NCBI GenBank assembly: GCA_031374935.1
Contig: JANMHB010000113.1
Span: forward strand, 1-64,000
Direction of reading: 5' to 3'
DNA: 64,000 nucleotides
Origin: JACMLX01 sp031374935
GTDB lineage: Bacteria; Gemmatimonadota; Gemmatimonadetes; Gemmatimonadales; Gemmatimonadaceae
The notes under the pieces were generated by a model. It was not told where the DNA came from and did no database searches. It saw only the letters and a list, made by a program, of their open reading frames with translations. Below are positions 15,975 through 25,529 of this stretch, piece after piece (within the stretch, counting starts at the first letter, position 1; each line of letters opens with the position of its first letter). The position numbers and the translations under genes are program-made.

Positions 15975-17894
15975 ATGCTCGCACTCCCTGATGCCATCGC
16001 CGGCAAGCTGCCGCACCTGCCCGATTCTCCCGGAGTGTATCTCTGGAAGGACATCGAGGGGCTGGTGCTGTATGTGGGCAAGGCCAAGAGCCTCCGCTCG
16101 CGTGTGCGCAGCTACTTCGGCAGTGAGCATGAGACGAGCGTCAAGACGCAGCACCTGGTGCGCCTGATTCGCGACGTCGAGACGATTGTCGTCCCCTCGG
16201 AAGCACACGCGCTGATTCTCGAGAACAACCTGATCAAGGAGTACCGCCCGCGCTTCAACATTGCGCTGCGCGATGACAAGTCGTACCCGTACATCAAGGT
16301 TACGCTGCAGGAGCCGTACCCGCGCGTGATCGTCACGCGACGATTTCAGTCCGATGGTGCACGCTACTTCGGACCCTACACCGATGTCGGTGCGATGCGT
16401 CGTGCGCTGAATGTGGTGAAGCGGATCTTCACCGTGCGCTCGTGCCGGTACGACATGCCGGCGGAGATGCCGGAGCGCGCCTGCCTCGATTGGCACATCG
16501 GGCGGTGCAAGGCTCCATGCATCGGGCTGCAGTCGCTGGAGGCTTATCGCAGCATGATCGGTGACGTGGTCACGTTCCTCGATGGCAAGCCCGAGGAAGT
16601 CACGCGCCGCGTGCGCGCGATGATGGAACAGGCAGCAGACAACCTCGAATTCGAACGGGCGGCCGAACTGCGCGATGCGCTGCTCAAGCTGGAGTCGATC
16701 GAGGAGCCGACCGTCGTGATGCAGGTCGAAGGTGGTGACCGGGACGTGGTTGGTTTCGCACGCGATGGCGACGATGCCTGCGTCTCGATCCTGCGGATCC
16801 GGGACGGGAAGCTGCTGGCACGGGATCATCGCTATCTTGCCAACGTCGATGGTGAGCCTGATGACGCGATCCTGGTGGCGTACCTGCTGCAGCACTACCA
16901 GCACCAGGCCGAACGTGCGCGGGAAGTGCTGCTGCCGTTCGAACTCGGCGAACTCGAACTGGTGCAGGCATCACTCGTCTCATCCCGCCTGCTGGTGCCG
17001 CAGCGCGGTGCGAAACGGGAGCTGATGGATCTGGCGATGCAGAACGCGCGTCATCTGCTGGAAGAGATGAAGCTGTCGACGGACGAGAGTGACGAGCGGG
17101 CGACCGATCCCGTCTACGATCTGCAGCGTGAGCTGGGGCTGGCGATCGTCCCGCGACGCTTTGTCTGCTTCGACATCTCGCATGCGCAGGGCCGCGACAC
17201 GGTGGCCAGCATGGTCTGGTTCGAGAACGGGCGACCGAAGCGTGCGGAGTACCGCAAGTTCAAGGTGGAAGGCGCGTGGGGGAACGACGACTTCGCCTCG
17301 ATGAACGAGGTCGTGACTCGCTATTTCTCGCGACGCGTCGCCGATGGCGCGCCGCTGCCCGATCTGTGCGTGATCGACGGCGGCAAGGGACAGTTGCATG
17401 CGGCGCAGGATGCGCTGGCGGCGATCGGGCTGGAGTCGCTCGCGCTGGCGAGCCTCGCGAAGAAGGAGGAGGAGGTATTCCTGCCGGGGCGCAGCGAGTC
17501 GCTGCGACTCTCGCGCCGGTCGCCTGGATTGCGCCTGCTGCAGATGGCGCGTGACGAGGCGCATCGGTTTGCCGTGACGTTCCAGCGCTCCCGGCGTGCG
17601 AAGCGTACCGTGACGTCACAACTGCTCGAGATTCCCGGTGTGGGGCCGAGCCGACGCCGTGCGCTGCTGCAGGCGTTCGGCAGCGTGCAAGGCGTCAGGG
17701 ACGCCGGTCTGGACGCCATCGCCCAGCTGCCCGGATTCTCGCGTGCCCTCGCAACGCGTGTGCTGACTGGCCTTGGCGTCGAAATCACCGCTCCCGCACC
17801 TTCGGACGCGCCCATCGATCAGGACGCGCCACCCATGCCCCCGGTCGAGTCCATCGATCCGGACCCTTCACCCACATCCCCAGCGCCGGAATGA
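15975..17894 (+). CDS. uvrC: UvrABC excinuclease subunit C
   Basis: Makes the two incisions flanking a bulky DNA lesion in nucleotide excision repair. The product has 639 residues. The N-terminal GIY-YIG nuclease (PGVYLWKD then LYVGKAKSLRSRV, with NNLIKEYRPRFN) makes the 3' cut. A UVR motif (residues about 210-245) contacts UvrB. The RNase H-like 5' nuclease includes FDISHAQG and CVIDGGKGQL, and helix-hairpin-helix motifs sit near residues 550-600. The last 40 residues are Pro-rich and acidic. The stop overlaps thrC by ATGA. Confidence 0.95.
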   Translation: MLALPDAIAGKLPHLPDSPGVYLWKDIEGLVLYVGKAKSLRSRVRSYFGSEHETSVKTQHLVRLIRDVETIVVPSEAHALILENNLIKEYRPRFNIALRDDKSYPYIKVTLQEPYPRVIVTRRFQSDGARYFGPYTDVGAMRRALNVVKRIFTVRSCRYDMPAEMPERACLDWHIGRCKAPCIGLQSLEAYRSMIGDVVTFLDGKPEEVTRRVRAMMEQAADNLEFERAAELRDALLKLESIEEPTVVMQVEGGDRDVVGFARDGDDACVSILRIRDGKLLARDHRYLANVDGEPDDAILVAYLLQHYQHQAERAREVLLPFELGELELVQASLVSSRLLVPQRGAKRELMDLAMQNARHLLEEMKLSTDESDERATDPVYDLQRELGLAIVPRRFVCFDISHAQGRDTVASMVWFENGRPKRAEYRKFKVEGAWGNDDFASMNEVVTRYFSRRVADGAPLPDLCVIDGGKGQLHAAQDALAAIGLESLALASLAKKEEEVFLPGRSESLRLSRRSPGLRLLQMARDEAHRFAVTFQRSRRAKRTVTSQLLEIPGVGPSRRRALLQAFGSVQGVRDAGLDAIAQLPGFSRALATRVLTGLGVEITAPAPSDAPIDQDAPPMPPVESIDPDPSPTSPAPE

Positions 17895-19063
17895 CCGCAC
17901 CTTCGAACGCAATTGGCTGGAGCCTGTACTGCAGCGCCTGTGATGCGACCGCGGCCGGTGATGCACTCGCCTCATTATGTCCTGCCTGCGGTCAGCCATG
18001 GCTCACCTCAGTACCGATCCCGCATGATCGGGCGGCCAGCATCGACACGAACGCCGTCGGCTTGTGGCGCTACCGGAGCGTCCTCCCGGTGACACCCACC
18101 GAGGCTGTCGTCGCGCTTGGTGAGGGTTGGACGCCGATGTTCGAGTCACCCAGCCTGGCGGGCGAACTTGGAATCCGTCGACTGTGGATCAAGGATGAGG
18201 GGCAGAACCCGACGGCATCGTTCAAGGCGCGCGGGATGGCGTTGGCCATGACGCGCGCCCGTGCCTTCGGTGTGCGCGGTGTGACGGTGCCGACGGCCGG
18301 CAACGCGGGCGCGGCGCTGGCTGCCTACGCGGCGGCGGCCGGGCTGCCAGTGCGCGTGTATGCGCCCCGCACTACGCCACCACCGATTCTCGATACCGTG
18401 CTCGCCTTCGGCGCCGAGCTCATTCTGGTGGACGGGCATATCGGTGACGCGGGACGCGAGGCACGAGAATACGCCGCCGCCCACGAGTGGTTCAACGTCG
18501 CGACGCTCCGGGAGCCGTACCGTGTGGAAGGCATGAAGACGATGGGCTACGAGATGGCCGAGCAGCTCGGCTGGCGATTGCCCGATGCGTTCGTGTATCC
18601 GACCGGTGGGGGCGAGGGGACGATCGGGATCTGGAAAGCCATCGCCGAGATGCAGTCGGCAGGATGGATTGCGCCGTCGGAACGTCGCCCGAAGGTTGTG
18701 GTGGCGCAGGCGGCCGGTTGTGCACCCATCGTCCGCGCCTTCGAGGCACAGGCGATGCAGGCCGAGCCGTGGCTGGACCCGGTGACATACGCGAGCGGTC
18801 TCCGCGTCCCGACGCCACTCGGCGATCGCCTGCTCCTGCGAGCGTTGCGCGAGAGTGATGGCGCAGCTGTTGCAATCCCGGATACCGTGACCCGTGAACA
18901 GACGGCGCGGCTATCGAGGGCGACCGGTGTGGACGCGGCACCGGAAGGCGGATGCGCGCTGGCAGCGATCGCGGTGCTGGTGGAGCGTGGCTCACTCGGT
19001 CGTGAGAGCGAGGTGGTGCTGTTCAACACCGGCAGTGGCGCCAGCTATCGCTGGCGCTCCTGA
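17891..19063 (+). CDS. thrC: Threonine synthase
   Basis: PLP enzyme making threonine from O-phosphohomoserine. The product has 390 residues. An N-terminal zinc ribbon (CSAC and CPAC, residues 15-35) is typical of this threonine synthase subtype. The PLP lysine is in NPTASFKARGMA near residue 112, the phosphate loop is PTGGGEGTIG near 236, and NTGSGASY ends the fold. A cysteate synthase or related PLP beta-replacement enzyme is a less likely alternative. It is translationally coupled to uvrC, which looks functionally unrelated. Confidence 0.85.
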   Translation: MTAPSNAIGWSLYCSACDATAAGDALASLCPACGQPWLTSVPIPHDRAASIDTNAVGLWRYRSVLPVTPTEAVVALGEGWTPMFESPSLAGELGIRRLWIKDEGQNPTASFKARGMALAMTRARAFGVRGVTVPTAGNAGAALAAYAAAAGLPVRVYAPRTTPPPILDTVLAFGAELILVDGHIGDAGREAREYAAAHEWFNVATLREPYRVEGMKTMGYEMAEQLGWRLPDAFVYPTGGGEGTIGIWKAIAEMQSAGWIAPSERRPKVVVAQAAGCAPIVRAFEAQAMQAEPWLDPVTYASGLRVPTPLGDRLLLRALRESDGAAVAIPDTVTREQTARLSRATGVDAAPEGGCALAAIAVLVERGSLGRESEVVLFNTGSGASYRWRS

Positions 19064-19090
19064 CGAGGCCTCGCCCAAGCTGTCATCCGC

Positions 19091-19096
19091 TATATT
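19091..19096 (+). promoter_or_regulatory. Candidate -10 box before the secreted TPR gene
   Basis: TATATT sits in an otherwise GC-rich 126-base gap, about 95 bases before the ATG. No good -35 is visible. A small hairpin (CTCGG pairing with CCGAG) lies in the would-be leader at about 19147-19160. Confidence 0.3.
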
Positions 19097-19189
19097 GTGC
19101 GATTGCGGGTAACACGGGCAGTTGTCCGGCAGGCGAATCTACGACTCGGCGTGCCGAGCTCGACAATACGACATCGGGAGATCTGACGA

Positions 19190-20758
19190 ATGGCTTTGTG
19201 GACCACTCGCCGCTGTGCGGCGCACTCGCTTGCCGCGCTCATGCTCAGCGCAGGCGCGCTCGACGCGCAAGCGCCGAAGTGTGATCTGCCGCTGCAGTCG
19301 CATCCGAAAATGCTGACCGCCGGTCTGGTGTTCAACGGCGTGTTCAAGCCCGCCGCCAAGCCCGAAGAGAAGGCCAAGGCGCTGGCATCGACGGTGAAGG
19401 CCCTCACGGATGATGTGACCCTCTTTCCGGCGCCGGTCCAGCCGAGCCGGAACTTCCTCCTGAGTCAGGTGCTGCTGGTGTGGCTCGATCAACCGGGCAC
19501 CAATCTGGTCGAGAGTCGGGCCAAGCTCGGGTACACCGCGGATCCGACCGGGACGCAGGACATTGCGTACGCCATCGACACGGCGTACACGGCCATCCGC
19601 GCCGCCAAGCCGGAGTGCTCGGATTCGCTGAAGCTCTACACGAACGGACTCTGGGGACAGCTGATCAACAAGGCCGTGAACTTCACGAACTCACAGCAGC
19701 TCGATTCTGCCGAGTTCTATGCGCGCCACTCGCTGGTCTTCGACGGCAAGCAGTACTACGCCTACAACATCATGTCGAACATCGCCCTGACGAAGGACGA
19801 CACGACGATGATGACGGAGTGGTTCACGAAGACGATCGCCGTCACGTCCGGCACCGCCGACACGAATGCGATCAAGGTGCGTGACAACATGCTGACGAAT
19901 CTGGCTGCGCTCTACACGAACGGTGCTGCGTCAGCGGAAGGCGCAAAGAAGGACTCGTTGACGCGAGCCGCGGTGGCCACGTATCGCAAGTACCTCGAGA
20001 ACTACCCGAACGACCTCCAGACGAAGCTCCGCATCATGCGGGTCTCCGGCACCGAGCTGGACAGTGCAGCTGCGGTGAAGTTTGTCGACGAAGTGCTTGC
20101 GAACACCGGATCGGTCACCGATGCGCAGCTGACGGACGCCGGCAGCGAACTGACGAGGAGCAAGCTCTACACATCCGGATTGCGACTGTTCGAGGCCGCG
20201 TTGAAGAAGAATCCGAACAGCCGCGACGGGCTCTACAACTCAGCCGTGGCGCTGAACAACCTCGAACGCTTCGACGCGATCACGCCATTCTTCCAGAAAC
20301 TGCGCGAAATCGATCCCAACAACCTTGGTGTCTACTCGCTCGCCCGCAACGTGCAGTCGGCCCGGAAGCTCGCAATCCAGACGACGGCCAACAAAGGTGT
20401 GCGCCCGCGCGCGGGCCAGCAGATCATGCTCAATCCTGCCCAGCAAGCCAAAATCAAGGTGTTCAACGATTCGCTCGTGTTTTACACGCAGCTGATACAG
20501 AACATGACTCCCACGGTCGAGGTGCGGAGCTTCTCGCCGACACCCGAGGGGGCGAAGTTCGGCGCAGTGGTTCAGGTTCCGCCTGACAAGCCTGCCGCCA
20601 TGTTCAACATGGTCGTCGAGTTCCTCGATGCGTCCGGGGCGACAGTCTCGACTCAGACCGTGAGCACGAAGCAGATCGCCCAGGGCGGTTTCGAGGCGAT
20701 CTCAGTGGATGGCAAGGGCGCCGGCATCGTGGCCTTTCGCTACAAGGTGGCGAAGTAG
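19190..20758 (+). CDS. Secreted tetratricopeptide-repeat protein, function unknown
   Basis: Protein of 522 residues. A Sec signal peptide (about residues 1-26, cleavage after ALDAQA) sends it to the periplasm or outer membrane. The mature part is helical. TPR-like pairs are visible around residues 80-210 and 240-390 (for example LRLFEAALKKNPNSRDGLYNSAVALNNLERFDAITPF). The last 100 residues look like a beta-sandwich domain. No catalytic motif was recognised. AAGGGA-type purines (GGGAGA) precede the ATG. It stands alone between two promoters, so it is probably monocistronic. Confidence 0.75.
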   Translation: MALWTTRRCAAHSLAALMLSAGALDAQAPKCDLPLQSHPKMLTAGLVFNGVFKPAAKPEEKAKALASTVKALTDDVTLFPAPVQPSRNFLLSQVLLVWLDQPGTNLVESRAKLGYTADPTGTQDIAYAIDTAYTAIRAAKPECSDSLKLYTNGLWGQLINKAVNFTNSQQLDSAEFYARHSLVFDGKQYYAYNIMSNIALTKDDTTMMTEWFTKTIAVTSGTADTNAIKVRDNMLTNLAALYTNGAASAEGAKKDSLTRAAVATYRKYLENYPNDLQTKLRIMRVSGTELDSAAAVKFVDEVLANTGSVTDAQLTDAGSELTRSKLYTSGLRLFEAALKKNPNSRDGLYNSAVALNNLERFDAITPFFQKLREIDPNNLGVYSLARNVQSARKLAIQTTANKGVRPRAGQQIMLNPAQQAKIKVFNDSLVFYTQLIQNMTPTVEVRSFSPTPEGAKFGAVVQVPPDKPAAMFNMVVEFLDASGATVSTQTVSTKQIAQGGFEAISVDGKGAGIVAFRYKVAK

Positions 20759-20800
20759 CCGCACCACATCTGATGAAGTGGCGGAAGTCACTGGCACTGC

Positions 20801-20829
20801 TTGATTTCCGACCCCTCAGTTCGTAACTT
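20801..20829 (+). promoter_or_regulatory. Sigma-70-type promoter of the DUF512-der-...-apt operon
   Basis: TTGATT at 20801-20806 and TAACTT at 20824-20829 are separated by exactly 17 bases, the best -35/-10 pair in the window. The predicted start site is near 20836, about 75 bases before the first gene of a ten-gene operon. Confidence 0.6.
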
Positions 20830-20836
20830 TGTTGAG

Positions 20837-20863
20837 CCGCGCCCCGGTCCTCCGCGGGCGCGG
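20837..20863 (+). other. GC-rich hairpin at the 5' end of the operon mRNA
   Basis: CCGCGCCC (20837-20844) pairs with GGGCGCGG (20856-20863); inner bases extend the stem around a TCCT loop, and TTTC follows. It begins right at the predicted start site. It could be the terminator of the upstream TPR gene, a 5' stabilising hairpin or an attenuator. Confidence 0.4.
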
Positions 20864-20910
20864 TTTCGCATTGCAGGGCTTGCTGTCGGATCAGTTCGGG
20901 AGAGTCAGGG

Positions 20911-22212
20911 ATGGTACGCGTCGCGGCCGTGGAAGACGGGCAGCTTGGAGCGTCATTGGGCATGGTTCGCGGCACAGAGCTGCGAGCCGTGAACGGACGC
21001 GCCATCGAGGATTTTCTCGACTGGGAGTTCCTCACGGCTGACGAGTTCTTCACGGTCGAAGTCCGGCAACCGGACGGCACGGATCACCTCTGGCAGGTGC
21101 GTCGACCGGAAGGAGCGTCGATGGGCCTCGAGCTCGAGCCGCCGACCATCCGCCGGTGTGCGAACCGCTGCGAGTTCTGCTTCATCGAAGGGTTGCCGAA
21201 GGGCCTGCGGAAACCGCTCTACATTCGCGACGACGACTATCGATTGTCATTCGCGTATGGAAACTTTGCAACGCTCTCGAATGTGAAGGAGCGCGACATC
21301 GCGCGCATCATCGAGTATCGCCTCTCGCCGCTCTACGTGTCGGTGCATGCCACCCCATGGGAAGCGCGCAAGGTGCTGCTGAACAACCCGCGCGTTCCGA
21401 ACATCGTGGACCAGCTCACGCGCCTGGCTGCGGGTGGGATTCAGTTCCACGGGCAGATGGTGATCGTTCCTGGGCTGAACGACGGTGCCGTGCTCGAGGC
21501 ATCGCTGACCGATCTTTGGAACCTGCAGGACGCGGTGATCTCGGTGGCGCTGGTGCCGGTGGGCGTGACGCAGTTCTCGCACCTGTACACCGGCAAGAGC
21601 ATGGATCGCGAGTCGTCCCGCGAGCTGCTCGACATCGTGGCGCGGTGGGAAAAGCGCGCGCTGGCCGAGCGCGGCGACCGGTGGGTGTACGGATCGGATG
21701 AGCTGTATCTGCTGGCGGAAGCGCCACTGCCCGATGCGGAGCATTACGGTGATTTCCCGCAGATCGAGAATGGCGTCGGTGCGGTGACGTCCTTGCGCGG
21801 CCGCGTCGCCGACGGCCTCGCGCGTCTGCCCCGGCTCGACGGCAAGCGCATCGCCATCGTCACCGGTGTCAGCATGGCGCCGCTGATGCCGCCGCTGCTT
21901 GAGAGCCTGACGGCGGCGACCGGCGCACACTTCGAGCTGCTGCCGATCGAGAACTCACTGTTCGGTCCGACCACCACCACGGCGGGCTTGCTGGTGAGCG
22001 ACGACTTCCGGCGCGCGCTGGCGGGTCGCACCGATTTCGACCTCGCGCTGATTCCAGCCGAGAGCATCAACGAGAACGGCGTCTTTCTCGACGATACCTC
22101 CTTCGTCGCGCTGCGCGAGGAGTTCCCGTTCCCGGTCTTTCCCTCGTACGATTTCATCGACGTGCTGGAGGCGGAACCAGCCGTCGGTTCGTCACTGCGG
22201 AGTGCTGCGTGA
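20911..22212 (+). CDS. DUF512 PDZ/radical-SAM-like protein
   Basis: Protein of 433 residues with three parts. Residues 1-75 form a PDZ-like domain (GTELRAVNGRAIEDFLDWEF). A radical-SAM-like segment has Cys residues in RRCANRCEFCFIEGLPKGLR near 82, giving CxxxCxxC spacing. The C-terminal DUF512 domain covers about residues 240-425. The family is conserved and often sits just upstream of der in other bacteria, as here (GTGA overlap). Its reaction is unknown to me; an iron-sulfur, SAM-dependent enzyme linked to ribosome biogenesis or membrane lipid supply is a guess from neighbours. Confidence 0.8.
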   Translation: MVRVAAVEDGQLGASLGMVRGTELRAVNGRAIEDFLDWEFLTADEFFTVEVRQPDGTDHLWQVRRPEGASMGLELEPPTIRRCANRCEFCFIEGLPKGLRKPLYIRDDDYRLSFAYGNFATLSNVKERDIARIIEYRLSPLYVSVHATPWEARKVLLNNPRVPNIVDQLTRLAAGGIQFHGQMVIVPGLNDGAVLEASLTDLWNLQDAVISVALVPVGVTQFSHLYTGKSMDRESSRELLDIVARWEKRALAERGDRWVYGSDELYLLAEAPLPDAEHYGDFPQIENGVGAVTSLRGRVADGLARLPRLDGKRIAIVTGVSMAPLMPPLLESLTAATGAHFELLPIENSLFGPTTTTAGLLVSDDFRRALAGRTDFDLALIPAESINENGVFLDDTSFVALREEFPFPVFPSYDFIDVLEAEPAVGSSLRSAA

Positions 22213-23525
22213 GTATCCCAATCGTTGCCCTCGTCGGCCGTCCGAACGTGGGCAAGTCGGCGTTGTACAATAGAATCATCGGCGACAAGAACGCCGCCAT
22301 CGTGAGTGAAGTGGCGGGGACGACCCGTGATCGGCACTTCGGCCGCGCCACCTGGAACGGCCGCGACTTCTGGCTCGTCGATACCGGCGGCCTGCCGGAA
22401 GACACCACCGATCCGATGGACGTCGAGATCAAGCGGCAGGTCAAGGAAGCCATCGCCGAGGCCGATCTGCTGCTGTTCGTCACCGACGCGAAGATGGGCC
22501 TGGTACCGTCGGACGTGAAGGTCGCAGACCTGATGAGGGAAAGCGGCAAGCCGTGGCTGCTGGTCGCGAACAAGTGCGACGAGTTCGGCACGATCGCGCA
22601 CTACGAATTCTACTCGCTGGGTGCTGGTGATCCCTTTGCGGTGTCGGCGCAGAACAGTGCTGGCATCGGTGACCTGCTCGACGCGGTGGTCGAACAGATG
22701 CCGGAAGGCATGGAGGAAGAACCTGACGCACTGCGCGTGGCGGTGATCGGACGGCCGAACACGGGGAAGTCGTCGATCGTGAATCGGCTGCTCGGTGAAG
22801 ACCGGCTGGTGGTGACCGATGTGGCGGGAACCACGCGCGATGCGATCGACAGTCCAATGATGTATCATGGCCGGCGGTTGATCTTCGTCGACACGGCGGG
22901 ACTTCGCCGGCCGACGCGGGTGGACGATGGCATCGAGTTCTACTCGACGCTGCGAACGCGCCGTGCGATCGAGCGCGCCGAGATCTGCGTGCTGGTGCTC
23001 GACGCCACGCTGGGGCTCGAGAATCAGGATCTCAAGATCGCGTCACTGGCCTTCGAGGAAGCGGGTCGCGGATTGATCGTGGTGGTGAACAAGTGGGACA
23101 TCAAGGACGAGAAGGGCGACAAGTCGGCGGCGCATTTCCAGCGTGACGCTGGTGAGAAGGTGCCCTATCTCAAGTTCGTGCCATTCATCTTCACGTCCGC
23201 TCTCACGGGCCAGCGCGTGACGAAGATCCTCGATCTCATCATTCAGGTCGAAGCGGAGCGGCAGAAGCGCATCTCGACGTCGGAGATCAACCAGACGCTC
23301 GAGGAGTTGCTGGCTCGTCGTCAGCCGCCGCAGGCAGCGGGGCGCGAGGTGAAGCTCAAGTACGCGACACAGGTGGAAGTGTCGCCACCGGCGATCGGCG
23401 TGTGGGGCAACCATCCGGAACTGGTACAGGAACACTATGTCCGATACCTGCACAACGGCTTCCGGGCCGCGTACGGATTCACCGGGAATCCGTTGCGTAT
23501 CCTGATGAAGCGGAAGGGCGACTGA
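22209..23525 (+). CDS. der: Ribosome biogenesis GTPase Der (EngA)
   Basis: Double GTPase needed for 50S subunit assembly. The product has 438 residues from a GTG overlapping the previous stop. The first G domain has GRPNVGKSALYN near residue 10 and DTGGL; the second has GRPNTGKSSIVN near residue 180, DTAGLRRP and NKWD. A KH-like domain closes the protein (GNPLRILMKRKGD). Both P-loops are intact. Confidence 0.95.
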   Translation: MSIPIVALVGRPNVGKSALYNRIIGDKNAAIVSEVAGTTRDRHFGRATWNGRDFWLVDTGGLPEDTTDPMDVEIKRQVKEAIAEADLLLFVTDAKMGLVPSDVKVADLMRESGKPWLLVANKCDEFGTIAHYEFYSLGAGDPFAVSAQNSAGIGDLLDAVVEQMPEGMEEEPDALRVAVIGRPNTGKSSIVNRLLGEDRLVVTDVAGTTRDAIDSPMMYHGRRLIFVDTAGLRRPTRVDDGIEFYSTLRTRRAIERAEICVLVLDATLGLENQDLKIASLAFEEAGRGLIVVVNKWDIKDEKGDKSAAHFQRDAGEKVPYLKFVPFIFTSALTGQRVTKILDLIIQVEAERQKRISTSEINQTLEELLARRQPPQAAGREVKLKYATQVEVSPPAIGVWGNHPELVQEHYVRYLHNGFRAAYGFTGNPLRILMKRKGD

Positions 23526-24163
23526 TGCATCCTGCGGTCGGACTCGTCGCCGCGTACGTCATCGGATCGATTCCGTCGGCGTTTCTCGCGGGCAAGGCAA
23601 AGGGAGTCGATCTGCGCACCGTGGGCAGCGGGAATCTCGGCGCGACGAACGTCTTCCGGACGCTGGGGTGGAAGGTCGGCCTCACGGTGTACATCGCCGA
23701 TTGCCTGAAGGGGTTCCTGCCGGTCGCACTGCTGCCTGGCGCGATAGGCGTGTCCGAGATCGGATGGCGGATCGGCTACGGTGTGGCGGCGATTGCGGGT
23801 CACGTGAAGCCGGTGTTCCTGCTGGGGAAGGGTGGTGGCAAAGGGGTCGCGACGGCATCGGGCGTCTTTCTGGCACTGGCCCCGATGGCGATGCTGTTCT
23901 CGATGCTGACGTTCGCCGCCGTGGTCGCGGCATCGGGCTACGTCTCGCTGGGCTCGCTCGTCTCGGCCGTGGTGCTGGTGTGCGCGGTGGCGGTCCGAGG
24001 CACGGGCGGTACGCCGTTGTTGCTGACGGTGGCGTTGGTCGCCGCGTTCGTGTTCTGGACGCACCGGGCGAATATCGAGCGGTTGCGCGCGGGCACGGAA
24101 CACCGATTCGGCAAGCGCGGGAAGGTGGCGTCGCAGGGATCCGCTGACGGGCCCGCGGCGTGA
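23525..24163 (+). CDS. plsY: Glycerol-3-phosphate acyltransferase PlsY
   Basis: Membrane enzyme that acylates glycerol-3-phosphate from acyl-phosphate, the first step of phospholipid synthesis. It is read from ATG at 23525, overlapping the der stop by one base, giving 212 residues. Motifs are GSIPSAFLAGK, GSGNLGATNVFR, GHVKPVFLLGKGGGKGVATA and HRANIERL. About six membrane segments are visible. The next gene, gpsA, makes its substrate, so the pair forms a functional unit. Confidence 0.93.
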   Translation: MHPAVGLVAAYVIGSIPSAFLAGKAKGVDLRTVGSGNLGATNVFRTLGWKVGLTVYIADCLKGFLPVALLPGAIGVSEIGWRIGYGVAAIAGHVKPVFLLGKGGGKGVATASGVFLALAPMAMLFSMLTFAAVVAASGYVSLGSLVSAVVLVCAVAVRGTGGTPLLLTVALVAAFVFWTHRANIERLRAGTEHRFGKRGKVASQGSADGPAA

Positions 24164-25155
24164 GCGCCGCGACGGTGGTTGGCGCAGGGGCGTGGGGAAC
24201 CGCCCTTGCGGATCTGATGGCGCGAAATGGTCATCACACGACGCTGTGGGCACGTGAAACCGACGTGGTGGCCGACGTGAATGCGCACCACACGAACTCA
24301 CGCTTCCTGAGCGGGATTGCGCTGTCGCCGAACCTGACCGCAACCGACGATCTGGCGTCCGCGGTGGCAAATGCGAGCACGATCACCTTCGTCGCGCCGT
24401 CACATGTGCTGCGTGCCGTGATCCGAAGCGCGGCGTACGCGGTGCGGGCCGATGCGGTGCTGATCGTCGCGACCAAGGGGATCGAACGCGACTCGTTCGC
24501 ATTGATGACCGATATCGTCGCCGAAGAGTTGCCGGGGCGCTCGGTGGTGGCGTTGAGCGGACCGAGTTTTGCAGCCGAAGTGGCGCAGCGGCAGCCAACG
24601 GCCGTCGTGGCGGCAAGTCGCGAGGAGTCAGCAGCGCTGCGAACCCAGCAGTTGTTTTCGTCGCCCGAGTTCCGGGTCTACACCCAGCGCGACGTGGTCG
24701 GTGTCGAGCTGGGTGGCGCACTGAAGAACGTGATGGCGGTGGCGACTGGCGTCCTCGATGGCCTCGGGCTCGGCTTCAATCCACGGGCGGCTCTCATTAC
24801 GCGCGGGCTGGCCGAGATGACGCGACTGGGTGTGGCGCTTGGTGCTGAGCCCTCGACGTTCGCCGGCCTGGCGGGCATGGGGGATCTGGTGCTGACGTGT
24901 ACGGGCTCGCTGAGCCGCAATCGGACCGTCGGTGTCGAGATCGGTCAGGGGCGACCGGTGGCGGAGGTGTTGCATGCCCGTGAGACCGTTGCCGAAGGGG
25001 TGGTGACGACGCAGAGCGCGCACGCGCTGGCGTTGTCACGTGGAGTGGAAATGCCGATCGTCCGGACAATGCACCGCATCCTGTTCGAGGCGATGCCGCC
25101 GAGAGATGCCATTGCCGAACTGATGGCGCGCGCGCTGCGCGCGGAGAGTGACTGA
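24160..25155 (+). CDS. gpsA: Glycerol-3-phosphate dehydrogenase [NAD(P)+]
   Basis: Reduces dihydroxyacetone phosphate to sn-glycerol-3-phosphate, the substrate of the preceding PlsY. The product has 331 residues from GTG (GTGA overlap). The dinucleotide fold begins VVGAGAWGTALADL. The other signatures are VALSGPSFAAEVA near residue 130 and the catalytic-Lys motif ELGGALKNVMAVATG near 187. GDLVLTCTGSLSRNR near 243 is also typical. Confidence 0.95.
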   Translation: MSAATVVGAGAWGTALADLMARNGHHTTLWARETDVVADVNAHHTNSRFLSGIALSPNLTATDDLASAVANASTITFVAPSHVLRAVIRSAAYAVRADAVLIVATKGIERDSFALMTDIVAEELPGRSVVALSGPSFAAEVAQRQPTAVVAASREESAALRTQQLFSSPEFRVYTQRDVVGVELGGALKNVMAVATGVLDGLGLGFNPRAALITRGLAEMTRLGVALGAEPSTFAGLAGMGDLVLTCTGSLSRNRTVGVEIGQGRPVAEVLHARETVAEGVVTTQSAHALALSRGVEMPIVRTMHRILFEAMPPRDAIAELMARALRAESD

Positions 25156-25529
25156 TGGCTGTGTCATCCCGCGAACCTGTGCAGGAGTTCTTCTCGATCG
25201 GTGAGGTGTGTGCGCTCACCGAGCTGAAACCGCATGTGCTCCGCTACTGGGAGGGGCAGTTCCGGTTTCTCAGTCCCGCCAAGAACCGGTCGGGCAACCG
25301 GGTCTATCAGCGGCGCGAAGTCGAGTTGATTCAACTCGTGAAGCAGCTGCTCTATACGGAGAAGTACACGATCGAAGGGGCCAAGCGCCGGCTGGATGAG
25401 CTGCGCAAGGAAGGGGAGTTGCGGCCAAGCGCGCGCCAGGCGCTCGAAGTTGCAACCTGGCAGGGGATCGAGACCGAGCTGCGCCAGATTCTGCGCGAGC
25501 TGACCTCTCCGGTGGCCAGCACCGGCTGA
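25155..25529 (+). CDS. MerR-family transcriptional regulator
   Basis: Protein of 124 residues with an N-terminal MerR winged helix (FFSIGEVCALTELKPHVLRYWEGQFRFLSPAKNRSG is too long to be anything else; key part residues 12-48), then NRVYQRREVELIQLVKQLLYTEKYTI and a short coiled coil. It lacks a metal-binding or drug-binding C-terminal domain, as do the small MerR proteins often found near housekeeping operons. ATG overlaps the gpsA stop. The target is unknown. Confidence 0.83.
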   Translation: MAVSSREPVQEFFSIGEVCALTELKPHVLRYWEGQFRFLSPAKNRSGNRVYQRREVELIQLVKQLLYTEKYTIEGAKRRLDELRKEGELRPSARQALEVATWQGIETELRQILRELTSPVASTG

